Shown: piece after piece, positions 8,098-16,766 of the stretch
How the letters are laid out: every line of letters begins with the position of its first letter
Position numbering within the stretch: the stretch's first letter is position 1
Assembly (NCBI GenBank): GCA_947625185.1
Contig: CANQNJ010000007.1
Coordinates: 1 to 53,253 of the forward strand
Length of the DNA stretch: 53,253 bases
Direction of reading: 5' to 3'
DNA from: an uncultured Clostridia bacterium
Lineage (GTDB): Bacteria; Bacillota; Clostridia; Christensenellales; CAG-314
Program-made: the position numbers and the translations under genes
Notes under the pieces: generated by a model
Told to the model about the DNA's origin: nothing
The model's database searches: none
What the model saw: only the letters and a program-made list of their open reading frames with translations

Positions 8098-10713
8098 TCA
8101 GTACAGTCTGATATCAAACATATTTTCGTAGATACGAGCCTTCTCGATATCGATATCCACAGACAGTTTGTCGCCTTGCTTGTACTCTTTGTCCACTTTC
8201 ACATAGACGGTCGAGTCGTGCAGACTGCACTTAGCGTAACGTTCCGTACCGTAGTCGATGATATCCTCCACCGTGACGTTAATGCCGTCGTCATTGGCGA
8301 CATAGGCGTCGTGAGGAACCTCGTAACGGTAATGGCTGAGGAACAGCTGGGCGCCCAAGCCCTTGACTATCTTCTTGTTGATGTCCAGCGTGGTGACGAA
8401 CGGTCTGCCGTTGATATACGCCACAAATACCTTGGATTCAAACAGAACGTCATCCACTTGTAAATTGTACTCCGTCTGCATTTCGGCAAGTCTGTCCTTG
8501 CGGGCGATCTTGGCTTCTTTGAGTTCCAATACCGCGACGTCTCTGTCCGTACCCGTGGACGTCTCCACCTTTGCCTTCGCTTGATTGACGGCGTCGGAGA
8601 GTTCCTTGGCTTTTTGTTCTCTGCGCGCGGTATAATCGGCGTTCAATTGAGAAAGTTTTTCGTTAGCGATTTTCAGGCGTTCCTCTTCTATGGGCGTAAG
8701 CATCGGAGCTATCTTGGGAATGTTGTCGTTTACTTCGGCAACGATCTTGCGGTACTTCTCCTCTACCTGAGCGATGAGTTGATTGTACTTATTGTTGACT
8801 TCCTGCTCCTTCTGAGCGCGTATTGCCTTTTCGCTTTCGGAAAGAGCCTCCAATTCGGCTTTTTCGGCGTTGTATTGAGCAACTCTTTCGTCAAATTCCT
8901 TTTTCGCGGCGGTGAGCTTTGCGTCGGCTTCCGCCTTGACCTTTTTCTTGCCTTCCTTACCGAGACTCTGGGTTCCCAATTGGAAAGACAAATCCCCCTG
9001 AATTTCTTTACGTTTGTCGGCATACTCCGCCTTGATGCCCTGCAACACTTCGGGTTGCAAAACGACGCCGGCAAGCTCCTGCTGTTTCTGCTTGGAAAGT
9101 TCGGCAATTTCCTTTTTCTTCTCTGTGTTGAGATGTTTGATAAAGTAATTACTCGAACGTTGCGCGCTGGCTTTGTCGAAATACGGACCGTAGAAAGTAT
9201 CATATTCGGGCAGGGGACGTACAACGAGATCGCCGTCCGACGAGACGGAAATCTTCTTGAAGTCTATACCCAACGTTACGCGATCGCCCACGGTGTGTTC
9301 CGAGCCGTTGAGCATAAAGAATGTACGGTTGCCGATCTGCAAATGCGTAATGAGCGTACCCTTGATAGTTTCTTCCGCGACGACGTCGGCAACGAGGTCG
9401 TTACCGCCCTCGTATAACGCATTCGTGGGGATAAGCAACGACGCCTTGTCCGTCTTGACGTTGCCGACTTGTTCCGCAACGGCCTTGGGAAGCGTCACCT
9501 TGGTTCCGAGAACGGTCATCACGGATCCGTCCAGGGCGACGTCGAACACGTTGTCCACGGGAATACGCGGCGCAATGGTCTGCTCCGTCTCGGCGTCGAA
9601 GAAGTGAGCCTTGCTCATATCGAAAGCAACGTTTACTATATCTCCGCGTCTGGACTCGTGCGTACCGCCGTACTGCTTGACGATAAGGCGCGTGCCGCTG
9701 TCGGCGAGGTCGCTTATCTCTGTGTTCATATCGCCGTAAATAAGCGTTTCGTTGCCGAGTTCCTCAAAGATGGATATCTTGATGGGGATGATATTGTCGC
9801 TCTTCGCGACGATTTCGGGATCGACCGACAGATGTTCGCAACGCAGACCGACGATGACTTTCTTGTCGCCGTTCAGATATTCCGGACGTACTTTGAGCAT
9901 CTGACCGAACGGAACTTGAAGTTCTTTCTCAATGCCGTCGAACTTAACCTTGACGATATCTCCTTCGCGCTTCAACGTCGCGTTGAAGAAGTTCATTTGC
10001 GGCGTTCCGATAAAGCCTGCGACGAACTTGTTCTCGGGGTAATTGTAGAGGTTCTGCGGGGTGTCGATCTGTTGCACATAGCCCATGCTCATAACGACGA
10101 TACGAGTACCCATCGTCATAGCTTCTACCTGGTCGTGAGTGACGTAGATGAACGTCGTGTTCAGTTCGTTGTGCAACTTGGCGATCTCCGCGCGCATTTC
10201 CGTACGCAGCTTTGCGTCAAGGTTGGACAGCGGTTCGTCCAACAGGAAAACCTTGGGCGTACGAAGTATCGCTCTGCCGAGAGATACGCGTTGGCGCTGT
10301 CCGCCGGAAAGAGCCTTGGGCTTGCGGTCGAGATATTCTTCGAGGCGCAGTATCTTTGCCGCCCAAAGAACTTTTTTGTGAATTTCCGCCTGAGGTACAT
10401 GTCTGAGGCGCAGACCGAATGCGAGATTCTCGTAAACGGTCATATGAGGATACAGAGCATAGTTTTGGAACACCATCGCTATATCTCTGTCCTTCGGTTC
10501 CATACGATTGACAAAGTTGTCTCCGATGTACAGCTCGCCGGCGGTGATCTCCTCCAAACCCGCTATCATACGCAGCGTCGTGGATTTGCCGCAGCCGGAC
10601 GGACCGACGAAAACGATAAACTCCTTATCTTCTATTTCCATATTGAAGTCATTTACTGCTTTGACTCCGTTTGGATAAACCTTGTATATGTGTCTTAAAC
10701 TTAGATTAGACAT
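8098..10713 (-). CDS. Enlarged MalK/MsmX-type ABC ATPase with coiled-coil insertion
   Basis: This 871-residue protein is the predicted ATPase of the adjacent maltodextrin importer. Residues 1-240 are a sugar-importer nucleotide-binding domain: Walker A GPSGCGKST (37-45), signature LSGGQ (135-139), Walker B VFLLDEP (155-161) and H193. Residues about 241-375 are the usual MalK regulatory (TOBE/MOP-like) domain, ending in HFFD, where typical MalK proteins of about 370 residues stop. Here a second regulatory-like domain follows (about 384-500), then about 220 residues rich in Lys, Glu, Ala and Gln predicted as a coiled coil (about 528-750). A last domain (755-871) has a MalK-like end (GDKLSVDIDIEKAR). 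The reading frame is continuous and a strong GGAGG site precedes ATG 10713. The extension is discussed as a finding. The ATPase call is secure; the role of the extension is unknown. Confidence 0.9.
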   Translation of the reverse strand: MSNLSLRHIYKVYPNGVKAVNDFNMEIEDKEFIVFVGPSGCGKSTTLRMIAGLEEITAGELYIGDNFVNRMEPKDRDIAMVFQNYALYPHMTVYENLAFGLRLRHVPQAEIHKKVLWAAKILRLEEYLDRKPKALSGGQRQRVSLGRAILRTPKVFLLDEPLSNLDAKLRTEMRAEIAKLHNELNTTFIYVTHDQVEAMTMGTRIVVMSMGYVQQIDTPQNLYNYPENKFVAGFIGTPQMNFFNATLKREGDIVKVKFDGIEKELQVPFGQMLKVRPEYLNGDKKVIVGLRCEHLSVDPEIVAKSDNIIPIKISIFEELGNETLIYGDMNTEISDLADSGTRLIVKQYGGTHESRRGDIVNVAFDMSKAHFFDAETEQTIAPRIPVDNVFDVALDGSVMTVLGTKVTLPKAVAEQVGNVKTDKASLLIPTNALYEGGNDLVADVVAEETIKGTLITHLQIGNRTFFMLNGSEHTVGDRVTLGIDFKKISVSSDGDLVVRPLPEYDTFYGPYFDKASAQRSSNYFIKHLNTEKKKEIAELSKQKQQELAGVVLQPEVLQGIKAEYADKRKEIQGDLSFQLGTQSLGKEGKKKVKAEADAKLTAAKKEFDERVAQYNAEKAELEALSESEKAIRAQKEQEVNNKYNQLIAQVEEKYRKIVAEVNDNIPKIAPMLTPIEEERLKIANEKLSQLNADYTARREQKAKELSDAVNQAKAKVETSTGTDRDVAVLELKEAKIARKDRLAEMQTEYNLQVDDVLFESKVFVAYINGRPFVTTLDINKKIVKGLGAQLFLSHYRYEVPHDAYVANDDGINVTVEDIIDYGTERYAKCSLHDSTVYVKVDKEYKQGDKLSVDIDIEKARIYENMFDIRLY

Positions 10714-10743
10714 TTAGTATTTCCTCCGTCTTATTTGTGATTG

Positions 10744-12342
10744 TTAAACTTTACGCAAAACAGCTATTGTCATTGGTGGCAATGTCAAAACAGATTTGTT
10801 CGTTTTCGGAGTCGATTTGATATTCACCGAAAGCGTACCCGCAAGCTCGAAACTACCGTATTCCGACAAATCCAGCGTCTCGCTCGTCATCTGCGATACG
10901 TTTACTACGATATACACTGCGTCCTCTCCCGTACCCTTACGGATAAGCGCGACGTGTCGGCTTGATGACGTATACAGCGTCTCGCCGTAATTGCGCGCGA
11001 TTGCGGGGAAAGAGCGTCTCAACGCGTTTGCGCGAGTAATGTAGTTGATAACGGAATTCTTGTCTTTCAGGTTGGACTTTACGTCGCCGAGCGGATATTT
11101 CGTTTCGTCGGGGACGTTGGGATCCGTCCCGGAGACGGGATCGCATTGATATTCGTCGCCCCAAGGCATCGGTTGACGTTTGTGTTCGTCAATTACCTTC
11201 TTTTCTCCCGTGGTCTGAGGGAAATCCTGCATACCGACTTCGTCGCCGTAATACCAGAAAGTCGTTCCGCAGCACATGGACATCAATCCGTAACCGAACT
11301 TCAACGTACTCTGGTCTCTGAGTCCCTGCAAAGCGCCTATCGCGCGACCTGTATCGTGATTTGCCACGAACAGCGCGGGGATCCCATCGCCGACTATGGT
11401 CTTGTCGTTGCTGTCGATGTCGGTAAACCAACTCACCTTTTCCATACGCGCCGCGCCCGAAATGGAACCGCCGCCCTGCGAGTGATTGAACAAGAACGCA
11501 CCGTCTATTCCGGACGAATAGTACACATCGAACGGTCCGCCCCAATTGGGTTCGGCAACGATGTAGCAATCGGATTTGATCGATTTGGCAGTGTCGTTGA
11601 TCCACCTGAGACATTCGGCGTTATCCGAGTCGCTCGCAAGAAATTCTCCCGTGGCGTCCAGACGGAAGCCGTCCACATCGTGATCGATCAGCCAGAAGCG
11701 CATCACGTCCTCTATATCTTGCGCCAGATCGCAATCGGGATCTTCCAGAATCATTCTCCAATTGAGATCGGGCATACCGCTCCAAAAGGCTCCTTCGTAA
11801 TAAAGGTTGTTGCCCATCGAGTACCAGGTTCCGTCCAATTGGCGATCGGCACAATTGAAATAATTGTAGTACTTGATGCGTTGGGCGTTGTTCAGACGCG
11901 CCGACACGAAATTTTTGAACCATTCGTTCTGATCGGAAGTATGATTGAGAACAAGGTCGAGCAAAATCGTCATACCGCGCTTGTGGCACTCTTCCACCAA
12001 TCTGTCGTAGTCTTCCATAGTACCGAACTGACGGTCGATACTCTTGTAGTCCACGACGTCGTACTTGTGATAGGTCGGCGATTGATGTACGGGAGTGAGC
12101 CATATGCCGTCAAAATGCATATCGTCGATATAATCCAACTTGTCGATAATGCCGTTGATGTCGCCTATTCCGTCTCCGTTGCTGTCCGCAAACGAATAAG
12201 GAAATATCTGATAGTAGGTACGGTACTTATCCTCGGTCTGCGGGATATTCTTCGCTTGCTTTTCTCCGCACGCGGTCAACAGCAACAGCGAGAACATCAA
12301 CGCAAACAGGACGCAACCGAGCTTGATAAATCTGTTTCTCAT
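10744..12342 (-). CDS. Lipoprotein alpha-amylase (GH13)
   Basis: This 532-residue enzyme should cleave alpha-1,4 glucan outside the cell into oligosaccharides for the transporter. The signal peptide ends in LLTAC with C25 lipidated. The barrel starts at about residue 40 (TYYQIFPYSF, then the calcium-loop-like DSNGDGIGD). It carries DLVLNH (129-134), the nucleophile D229 in GFRLD, the acid/base E264 in IVAEP and H329-D330 in VANHD. A C-terminal beta domain covers about 450-532. It lies six bases after malG and 30 bases before the ATPase gene, within the operon. The A-domain also resembles alpha-glucosidase and oligo-1,6-glucosidase types, so the exact bond preference is open. Confidence 0.88.
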   Translation of the reverse strand: MRNRFIKLGCVLFALMFSLLLLTACGEKQAKNIPQTEDKYRTYYQIFPYSFADSNGDGIGDINGIIDKLDYIDDMHFDGIWLTPVHQSPTYHKYDVVDYKSIDRQFGTMEDYDRLVEECHKRGMTILLDLVLNHTSDQNEWFKNFVSARLNNAQRIKYYNYFNCADRQLDGTWYSMGNNLYYEGAFWSGMPDLNWRMILEDPDCDLAQDIEDVMRFWLIDHDVDGFRLDATGEFLASDSDNAECLRWINDTAKSIKSDCYIVAEPNWGGPFDVYYSSGIDGAFLFNHSQGGGSISGAARMEKVSWFTDIDSNDKTIVGDGIPALFVANHDTGRAIGALQGLRDQSTLKFGYGLMSMCCGTTFWYYGDEVGMQDFPQTTGEKKVIDEHKRQPMPWGDEYQCDPVSGTDPNVPDETKYPLGDVKSNLKDKNSVINYITRANALRRSFPAIARNYGETLYTSSSRHVALIRKGTGEDAVYIVVNVSQMTSETLDLSEYGSFELAGTLSVNIKSTPKTNKSVLTLPPMTIAVLRKV

Positions 12343-12348
12343 CTTTCT

Positions 12349-13398
12349 TTAACCCTTGACAGAGCCTCCCGTTATGCCTGCCACATAGTAACGTTGCATA
12401 AAGAAGAACATCACGATAGGCAGTATCGAAACGATAACGCCGCCGGCACAGAAACGGGTAAAGTACTTGGGCAACTCACTCGGAGTCAGCCAATTGTAGA
12501 GTCCGATCGCGACGGTTTTGAAATCCGCGCCGCCGGAACCCACAATGTAGTTTGCCATCATGTAGTCGCCCCACGGTCCCACAAAGGCGCCGAGCAGCGT
12601 CTGAATGATTATCGGCTTGGAAAGGGGCAACGTTATGGAGAAGAAAATCTTCGCGCGGCTGGCGCCGTCGATCATTGCCGCCTCGTCCAACGATTTGGAA
12701 ATCGTATCGAAGAAACCCTTGGATACATAGTAACCCATCATAGTACCGGAAATGTAGACCAACATCAATCCGACGATGGACAGGTTGGTATTGATCATCC
12801 CCATAGCATCCAATATCTTGTAAATGCAGATCATTCCGAGGAAGCCCGGGAACATACCCAATATCAACATAAACTTCATCAATGCCTTACGTCCCGTAAA
12901 ACGCATACGGCTGAGCGCGTAAGCCGTCAGCAACGTAATAAGCGTATTTATGACGGACACAACCAACGCTATGAGCAAAGTATTGAGATACCAGGTGAAG
13001 AAGGGTTGATTTTCCGTATTGTTGAACAGCCAGATGTAATTGTCAAATCCCCATTGCTTGGGAATCAGATAGTCCGTAATACGCGTGCTTTCCACACGGA
13101 AAGAGGTAATAACCAGATATATAAACGGAAATACCCAAACGACGCTGATAATGATCAACAGCAAATAAATGCCGGAGTCGATGATGATATTCTTGGGACT
13201 CTTGCGATTGCTGTGAATAACCGAACGTCTGAGGACAGCACGCGGAGAGGAAATTCTTACGCGGGCGCCCACAACGCCGCTTTGTCTGTGTGCAATGATG
13301 AGATAAACCACCACGCCGATCTGAGCCAGAATAATAAGCCCGAGTATCACGCCGATAGCGGTAGCTCCCGATTGCGTCAATGAAAGTAAGCTAAACAT
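12349..13398 (-). CDS. malG: Maltodextrin ABC transporter permease, MalG type
   Basis: This 349-residue inner-membrane permease pairs with the MalF-type protein to form the sugar channel. It has about six core membrane segments plus an extra N-terminal hydrophobic segment (residues 10-37) and a basic linker before the usual MalG start near residue 70. The EAA loop that contacts the ATPase reads EAAMIDGASRAKIFFSITLP (about 239-258). Its ATG overlaps the malF stop by one base (TAATG), which indicates translational coupling, and GGAGG precedes it. The C-terminus (GITGGSVKG) is typical of MalG. Confidence 0.9.
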   Translation of the reverse strand: MFSLLSLTQSGATAIGVILGLIILAQIGVVVYLIIAHRQSGVVGARVRISSPRAVLRRSVIHSNRKSPKNIIIDSGIYLLLIIISVVWVFPFIYLVITSFRVESTRITDYLIPKQWGFDNYIWLFNNTENQPFFTWYLNTLLIALVVSVINTLITLLTAYALSRMRFTGRKALMKFMLILGMFPGFLGMICIYKILDAMGMINTNLSIVGLMLVYISGTMMGYYVSKGFFDTISKSLDEAAMIDGASRAKIFFSITLPLSKPIIIQTLLGAFVGPWGDYMMANYIVGSGGADFKTVAIGLYNWLTPSELPKYFTRFCAGGVIVSILPIVMFFFMQRYYVAGITGGSVKG

Positions 13399-14942
13399 TA
13401 TTGGAAATCCTCCTCGTTCTTGACGGAACCTATTCTCGAATAGACAACCAACGAGAAGAAGGCAACAACGATGAATATCAAGATACCGATGACCGAAGCC
13501 ACGTCGTAACGCGTTTCATTGACGGTCAGTTTGTACAACCAGGTTATCAACAAGTCCACGTCGCCCGCGCCGACGGCAAGATCCATCTGCGACGCGCCGG
13601 TAATTGTCGAACCTCCGGTAAGCAGGAATATCAGGTTGAAATTGTTGATGTTGCCCACGAAAGACGTGATAAGACTCGGTCCCAAAACAAACATCATATA
13701 GGGCAACGTGATCTTGCTGAACATCTTGACGGGGTTGGCGCCGTCTATCTTTGCCGCCTCATAGAGGTCGTCGGGGATATTCATAAGAATACCCGTGCAG
13801 GTAAGCACCGTATGCGGAACGCCCACCCAAATGTTGATAATGACTACCATTGCCTTAGCCATCGAAGTTGCGCCGTCCAACCATTTTACGCTGTCGTATG
13901 TGGGGATCAATCCGATCTTGAACAACATACTGTTGATGATGCCGCCGTCCGACTTGAACATCTTGGAGACGAGCAGCAACGATATAAACTGCGGAACAGC
14001 CACAACGGTAACAAGGCAGGTACGCCAGAACTTCTTGAACCTGATGCTCTTCTTGTTGATGATGAGCGCCACTATCATACCGATAAACAGATTGGTGACG
14101 GTGGCAAGGATAGCCCACTCCATCGTCCAACCGAGTATGTACCAGAACGTTCTGCCGAACTTAGCCGCGGACTGCGCGTCCGTCGCGTTCATCGCCTGAC
14201 CTGTCAGTATCGTACGGAAGTTATCCAGACCCACCCAAGTAAACAAGTTGGCGGGAGGCAGATTGTTGCGGTTGTAGTTGGTAAACGCTACCAGAATCAT
14301 GAACATCAACGGAACAATGGTAAATACCACCAACGTGAGGCTTGGAAAAGCAAGTATCGTAAGGTGGAACTTGTGATTGAGCAATTGCCCCACATCGTCC
14401 TTGGCGGTAGCAGCACGCTTAGCTATCGAGTAACCCAATTGATTGTTATAGGCGTCCTTGATCGACAAAAACATTACTACTACGCTGAATAAAATTACCA
14501 CTATCGTCAGCATAGAGTACAGCAAAATGTCGAACGAGTTGTCGCCTTTGCTGATTATGACGCTGCCCATATATTCCGGCAGAGTGTCTCCCAACGTACC
14601 CAACTTGGCAAGATAACCGCCGCCGAAGAAGATCATAAACAACACAAAAGCAATTTCGTAAACCAAAAACAGCAATCCGCGTCCTATCTGACGGTGAGCA
14701 AAGTTGCCCGTACCCCAAATCAATGCGGAGAGTCTTGTTTTCCAATCTCCGAAACGAAAAGCGTCTCCCACGTCTCTGAACCAATTGCCGATTTTTCGTC
14801 CGAATACGGCAAATTTGCCGGGAATGGAACGGAACCAACGGCCTATAATACGGGGAAGATTTGCAAAAAAGGAACAAAACTTGTACCACGCTCTTGTAAC
14901 TTTTGACATGGACAAGTATTCCAATGATGATATTTGTCGCAT
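13398..14942 (-). CDS. malF: Maltodextrin ABC transporter permease, MalF type
   Basis: This 514-residue permease is the partner of MalG. Its first 80 residues are basic and aromatic and cytosolic. Two or three extra membrane segments (about 90-180) precede the six-segment core, as in larger MalF proteins. The EAA loop reads EAAKIDGANPVKMFSKITLP. I chose ATG 14942 because AAGGAG lies just upstream; ATG 14909 is a weaker alternative and the frame from 14990 is unlikely. A strong nested hairpin separates it from the binding-protein gene, which often allows more binding protein than permease to be made. Confidence 0.9.
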   Translation of the reverse strand: MRQISSLEYLSMSKVTRAWYKFCSFFANLPRIIGRWFRSIPGKFAVFGRKIGNWFRDVGDAFRFGDWKTRLSALIWGTGNFAHRQIGRGLLFLVYEIAFVLFMIFFGGGYLAKLGTLGDTLPEYMGSVIISKGDNSFDILLYSMLTIVVILFSVVVMFLSIKDAYNNQLGYSIAKRAATAKDDVGQLLNHKFHLTILAFPSLTLVVFTIVPLMFMILVAFTNYNRNNLPPANLFTWVGLDNFRTILTGQAMNATDAQSAAKFGRTFWYILGWTMEWAILATVTNLFIGMIVALIINKKSIRFKKFWRTCLVTVVAVPQFISLLLVSKMFKSDGGIINSMLFKIGLIPTYDSVKWLDGATSMAKAMVVIINIWVGVPHTVLTCTGILMNIPDDLYEAAKIDGANPVKMFSKITLPYMMFVLGPSLITSFVGNINNFNLIFLLTGGSTITGASQMDLAVGAGDVDLLITWLYKLTVNETRYDVASVIGILIFIVVAFFSLVVYSRIGSVKNEEDFQ

Positions 14943-14962
14943 AAATTCTCCTTGTAAACAAA

Positions 14963-15031
14963 TAGCCGAGTGTATTTGCACGCCGCGCACAAGTGTGCGC
15001 GGCTCTTTATTGTGGCAAATACACTTGGCTA
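14963..15031 (-). promoter_or_regulatory. Nested intercistronic hairpin between binding-protein and malF genes
   Basis: An outer stem of 17 bp (14963-14979 with 15015-15031, one G-U) encloses an inner perfect 9-bp GC stem (14982-14990 with 14995-15003). Its position matches the REP hairpins between malE and malF of Escherichia coli, which protect malE mRNA. A similar role here is inferred. Confidence 0.75.
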
Positions 15032-15065
15032 AACGTCAGTTTAGTATGTCAAAAGATACGGTTGA

Positions 15066-16625
15066 CTATTGTCTGGTCTTTTGAATTTCCGTTTGCAGGT
15101 TGAACAACTGCTGATGGATCAAAGCCGTGCTTGCAAGTTTAACCAGCTTATTCTCGCTGTATTCCGCCCAAATCAACTTACCGAATGTTTCGATAGGCGT
15201 CCAATAGTTGGCGGGAACGCTGTCCTGTACGCGGTAGCCGAGACCGTTGCCGATCGGCGTATTCGCCTTAGACTTATCTGCGTAATTTGAGGGATAATTG
15301 CATTTCAACTCATACTGATCAAGCAATGCCTGGAATGCGGCGTCGGTCAAAACGGATTCGTCGTTCAACGCCAAAATGTTGGCGGGACCTGCGCCTGTCG
15401 ATTCGTGTCTTGCCAAGCTGACGGACTTGCTGCACAGGTATTGAGCAAGCATATGCAAATCGTTAAGTCTGCCGAGGCGTTCCTCAACGGGAGCGTCCAT
15501 AATATAGTTGCATTGAGGATTGATTCCGAGGTTCTTATATCCGCGGAAATTCTTCATCTGGAAACGTTCGCCGTCGTCGCTTTCAAGCGTGGGCAAAACG
15601 GTTACGCGATAATTGTCGCCCCAAGCCTCCTTGATAGCGGCAGCTTCCCAAGTGCCGCACATAGCAGCCGCAAAGGGAGCTTCTTTCCAAGCGGTCTGGT
15701 TGACGTCGATGTGGTTCTCTATATCCTGGTTGTAATCGCTCGGGAAGAAGAAATGCTTGTTGACGCTGCCGTCCGGATTGGTGAAGGTGTTCTTGGCGCA
15801 TTGGAAAGCGTCGTCACCAACGGTAAAGTCTGCTTTTCTCCAATCGGATGCGTTTTCTTCGCAACTGAACCAGCAACGAGCGTTGGTTTGTTTACCGTCT
15901 TCGTCATAGGTGACTTCGTAGTCGCCGCCTACCGAGAAGAACACTCCGCTGAAATACCAACTGTCGCCCATGGGCCACATAACCTTTCCTCTCTCTTTCC
16001 AGGTGATGTCGTTGCCCTTGTCGTCTTTGCCGAGAGAGGGAGAAGTGTTTTTATCCAATGCCGCATAGAGATCGCGGAAAGTGTAGCCGGCTTTGAGGTT
16101 GCCCTTGGTGCCGTCGGCGTTCTCGATATTTGCGTCCCAGATATCCGGATCGTCATCGAAAGCGTCCGCATTGATGTACATAAAGTAGCCGTTATCCGGT
16201 TGCAGCGGATATGCGACGTAGGCGTTGCCCAACTTGGTGGATTCCACCGCCGCGGCGTCGTTGTTGGCTTTGGACCATTCGAGATTTTCGTCGGTGATCT
16301 CTGCAAGTGCTTTGAGGTTGGCAAGGTTAGCCGTTTGGTCGTTGGCGAAAGTGTAAATGGCCGCGCCGTTCTCAACGCTCGTTACCATTGCGGAGTATGC
16401 GCCGCTGTCGCCGCTGCCGCCATAAGCGAAGTCATAACCTTTGAACATATCGGGATTTTCTTCTCTGAATTGATTGATTGCATCCAGATACACCGTTTCG
16501 TGATTGCCCGGTCCCCAAATCATGATGACTTTGTTCTTTTGGCAGCCTGCCATAAGAGCCACCGAAGCGGCAAGAACCATCACGATCGCGACGGCCAAAA
16601 AGATGATCTTAGTTGATTTTTTCAT
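15066..16625 (-). CDS. Maltodextrin-binding lipoprotein (ABC solute-binding protein)
   Basis: This 519-residue extracellular solute-binding protein delivers oligosaccharide to the MalF/MalG channel. The signal peptide ends in LMAGC with C28 lipidated. The mature protein has the type-1 sugar-binding fold layout: VIMIWGPGNHET near the start, an aromatic- and acid-rich cleft (for example DSWYFSGVFF and PFAAAMCGTWE) and a helical C-terminus. It is about 100 residues longer than E. coli MalE. GGAGAAAA precedes ATG 16625. Permease and GH13 neighbours point to maltodextrin, but the exact ligand is not visible. Confidence 0.88.
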   Translation of the reverse strand: MKKSTKIIFLAVAIVMVLAASVALMAGCQKNKVIMIWGPGNHETVYLDAINQFREENPDMFKGYDFAYGGSGDSGAYSAMVTSVENGAAIYTFANDQTANLANLKALAEITDENLEWSKANNDAAAVESTKLGNAYVAYPLQPDNGYFMYINADAFDDDPDIWDANIENADGTKGNLKAGYTFRDLYAALDKNTSPSLGKDDKGNDITWKERGKVMWPMGDSWYFSGVFFSVGGDYEVTYDEDGKQTNARCWFSCEENASDWRKADFTVGDDAFQCAKNTFTNPDGSVNKHFFFPSDYNQDIENHIDVNQTAWKEAPFAAAMCGTWEAAAIKEAWGDNYRVTVLPTLESDDGERFQMKNFRGYKNLGINPQCNYIMDAPVEERLGRLNDLHMLAQYLCSKSVSLARHESTGAGPANILALNDESVLTDAAFQALLDQYELKCNYPSNYADKSKANTPIGNGLGYRVQDSVPANYWTPIETFGKLIWAEYSENKLVKLASTALIHQQLFNLQTEIQKTRQ

Positions 16626-16707
16626 ATTTTTTCTCCATTTTTTTATTTCCCTGCTCGGGATAATTTTCCGCCTGAGCGGTAATTTGAAAAACTCTCCAAA
16701 AATGAGT

Positions 16708-16744
16708 CTGCACCGCTACGGCGAAAAACGCCATAGCAGTGTAG
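16708..16744 (-). promoter_or_regulatory. Intercistronic hairpin before the binding-protein gene
   Basis: A 16-bp stem with three G-U pairs (16708-16723 with 16729-16744) and an AAAAA/TTTTT loop lies 22 bases after the starch-binding gene. A short T-run follows only after several bases, so it could be a leaky terminator or an RNA stabiliser. Confidence 0.55.
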
Positions 16745-16766
16745 ATTCGATTGTTTATTGCAATGA

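Noticed and set aside
11146..13383. 745-codon open frame on the plus strand across malG and the alpha-amylase gene
   Set aside because: It is antisense to two clear genes, has no ribosome binding site and no family motifs. Similar long antisense frames (for example 2400-3866 and 5657-7087) come from the codon bias of the real genes.
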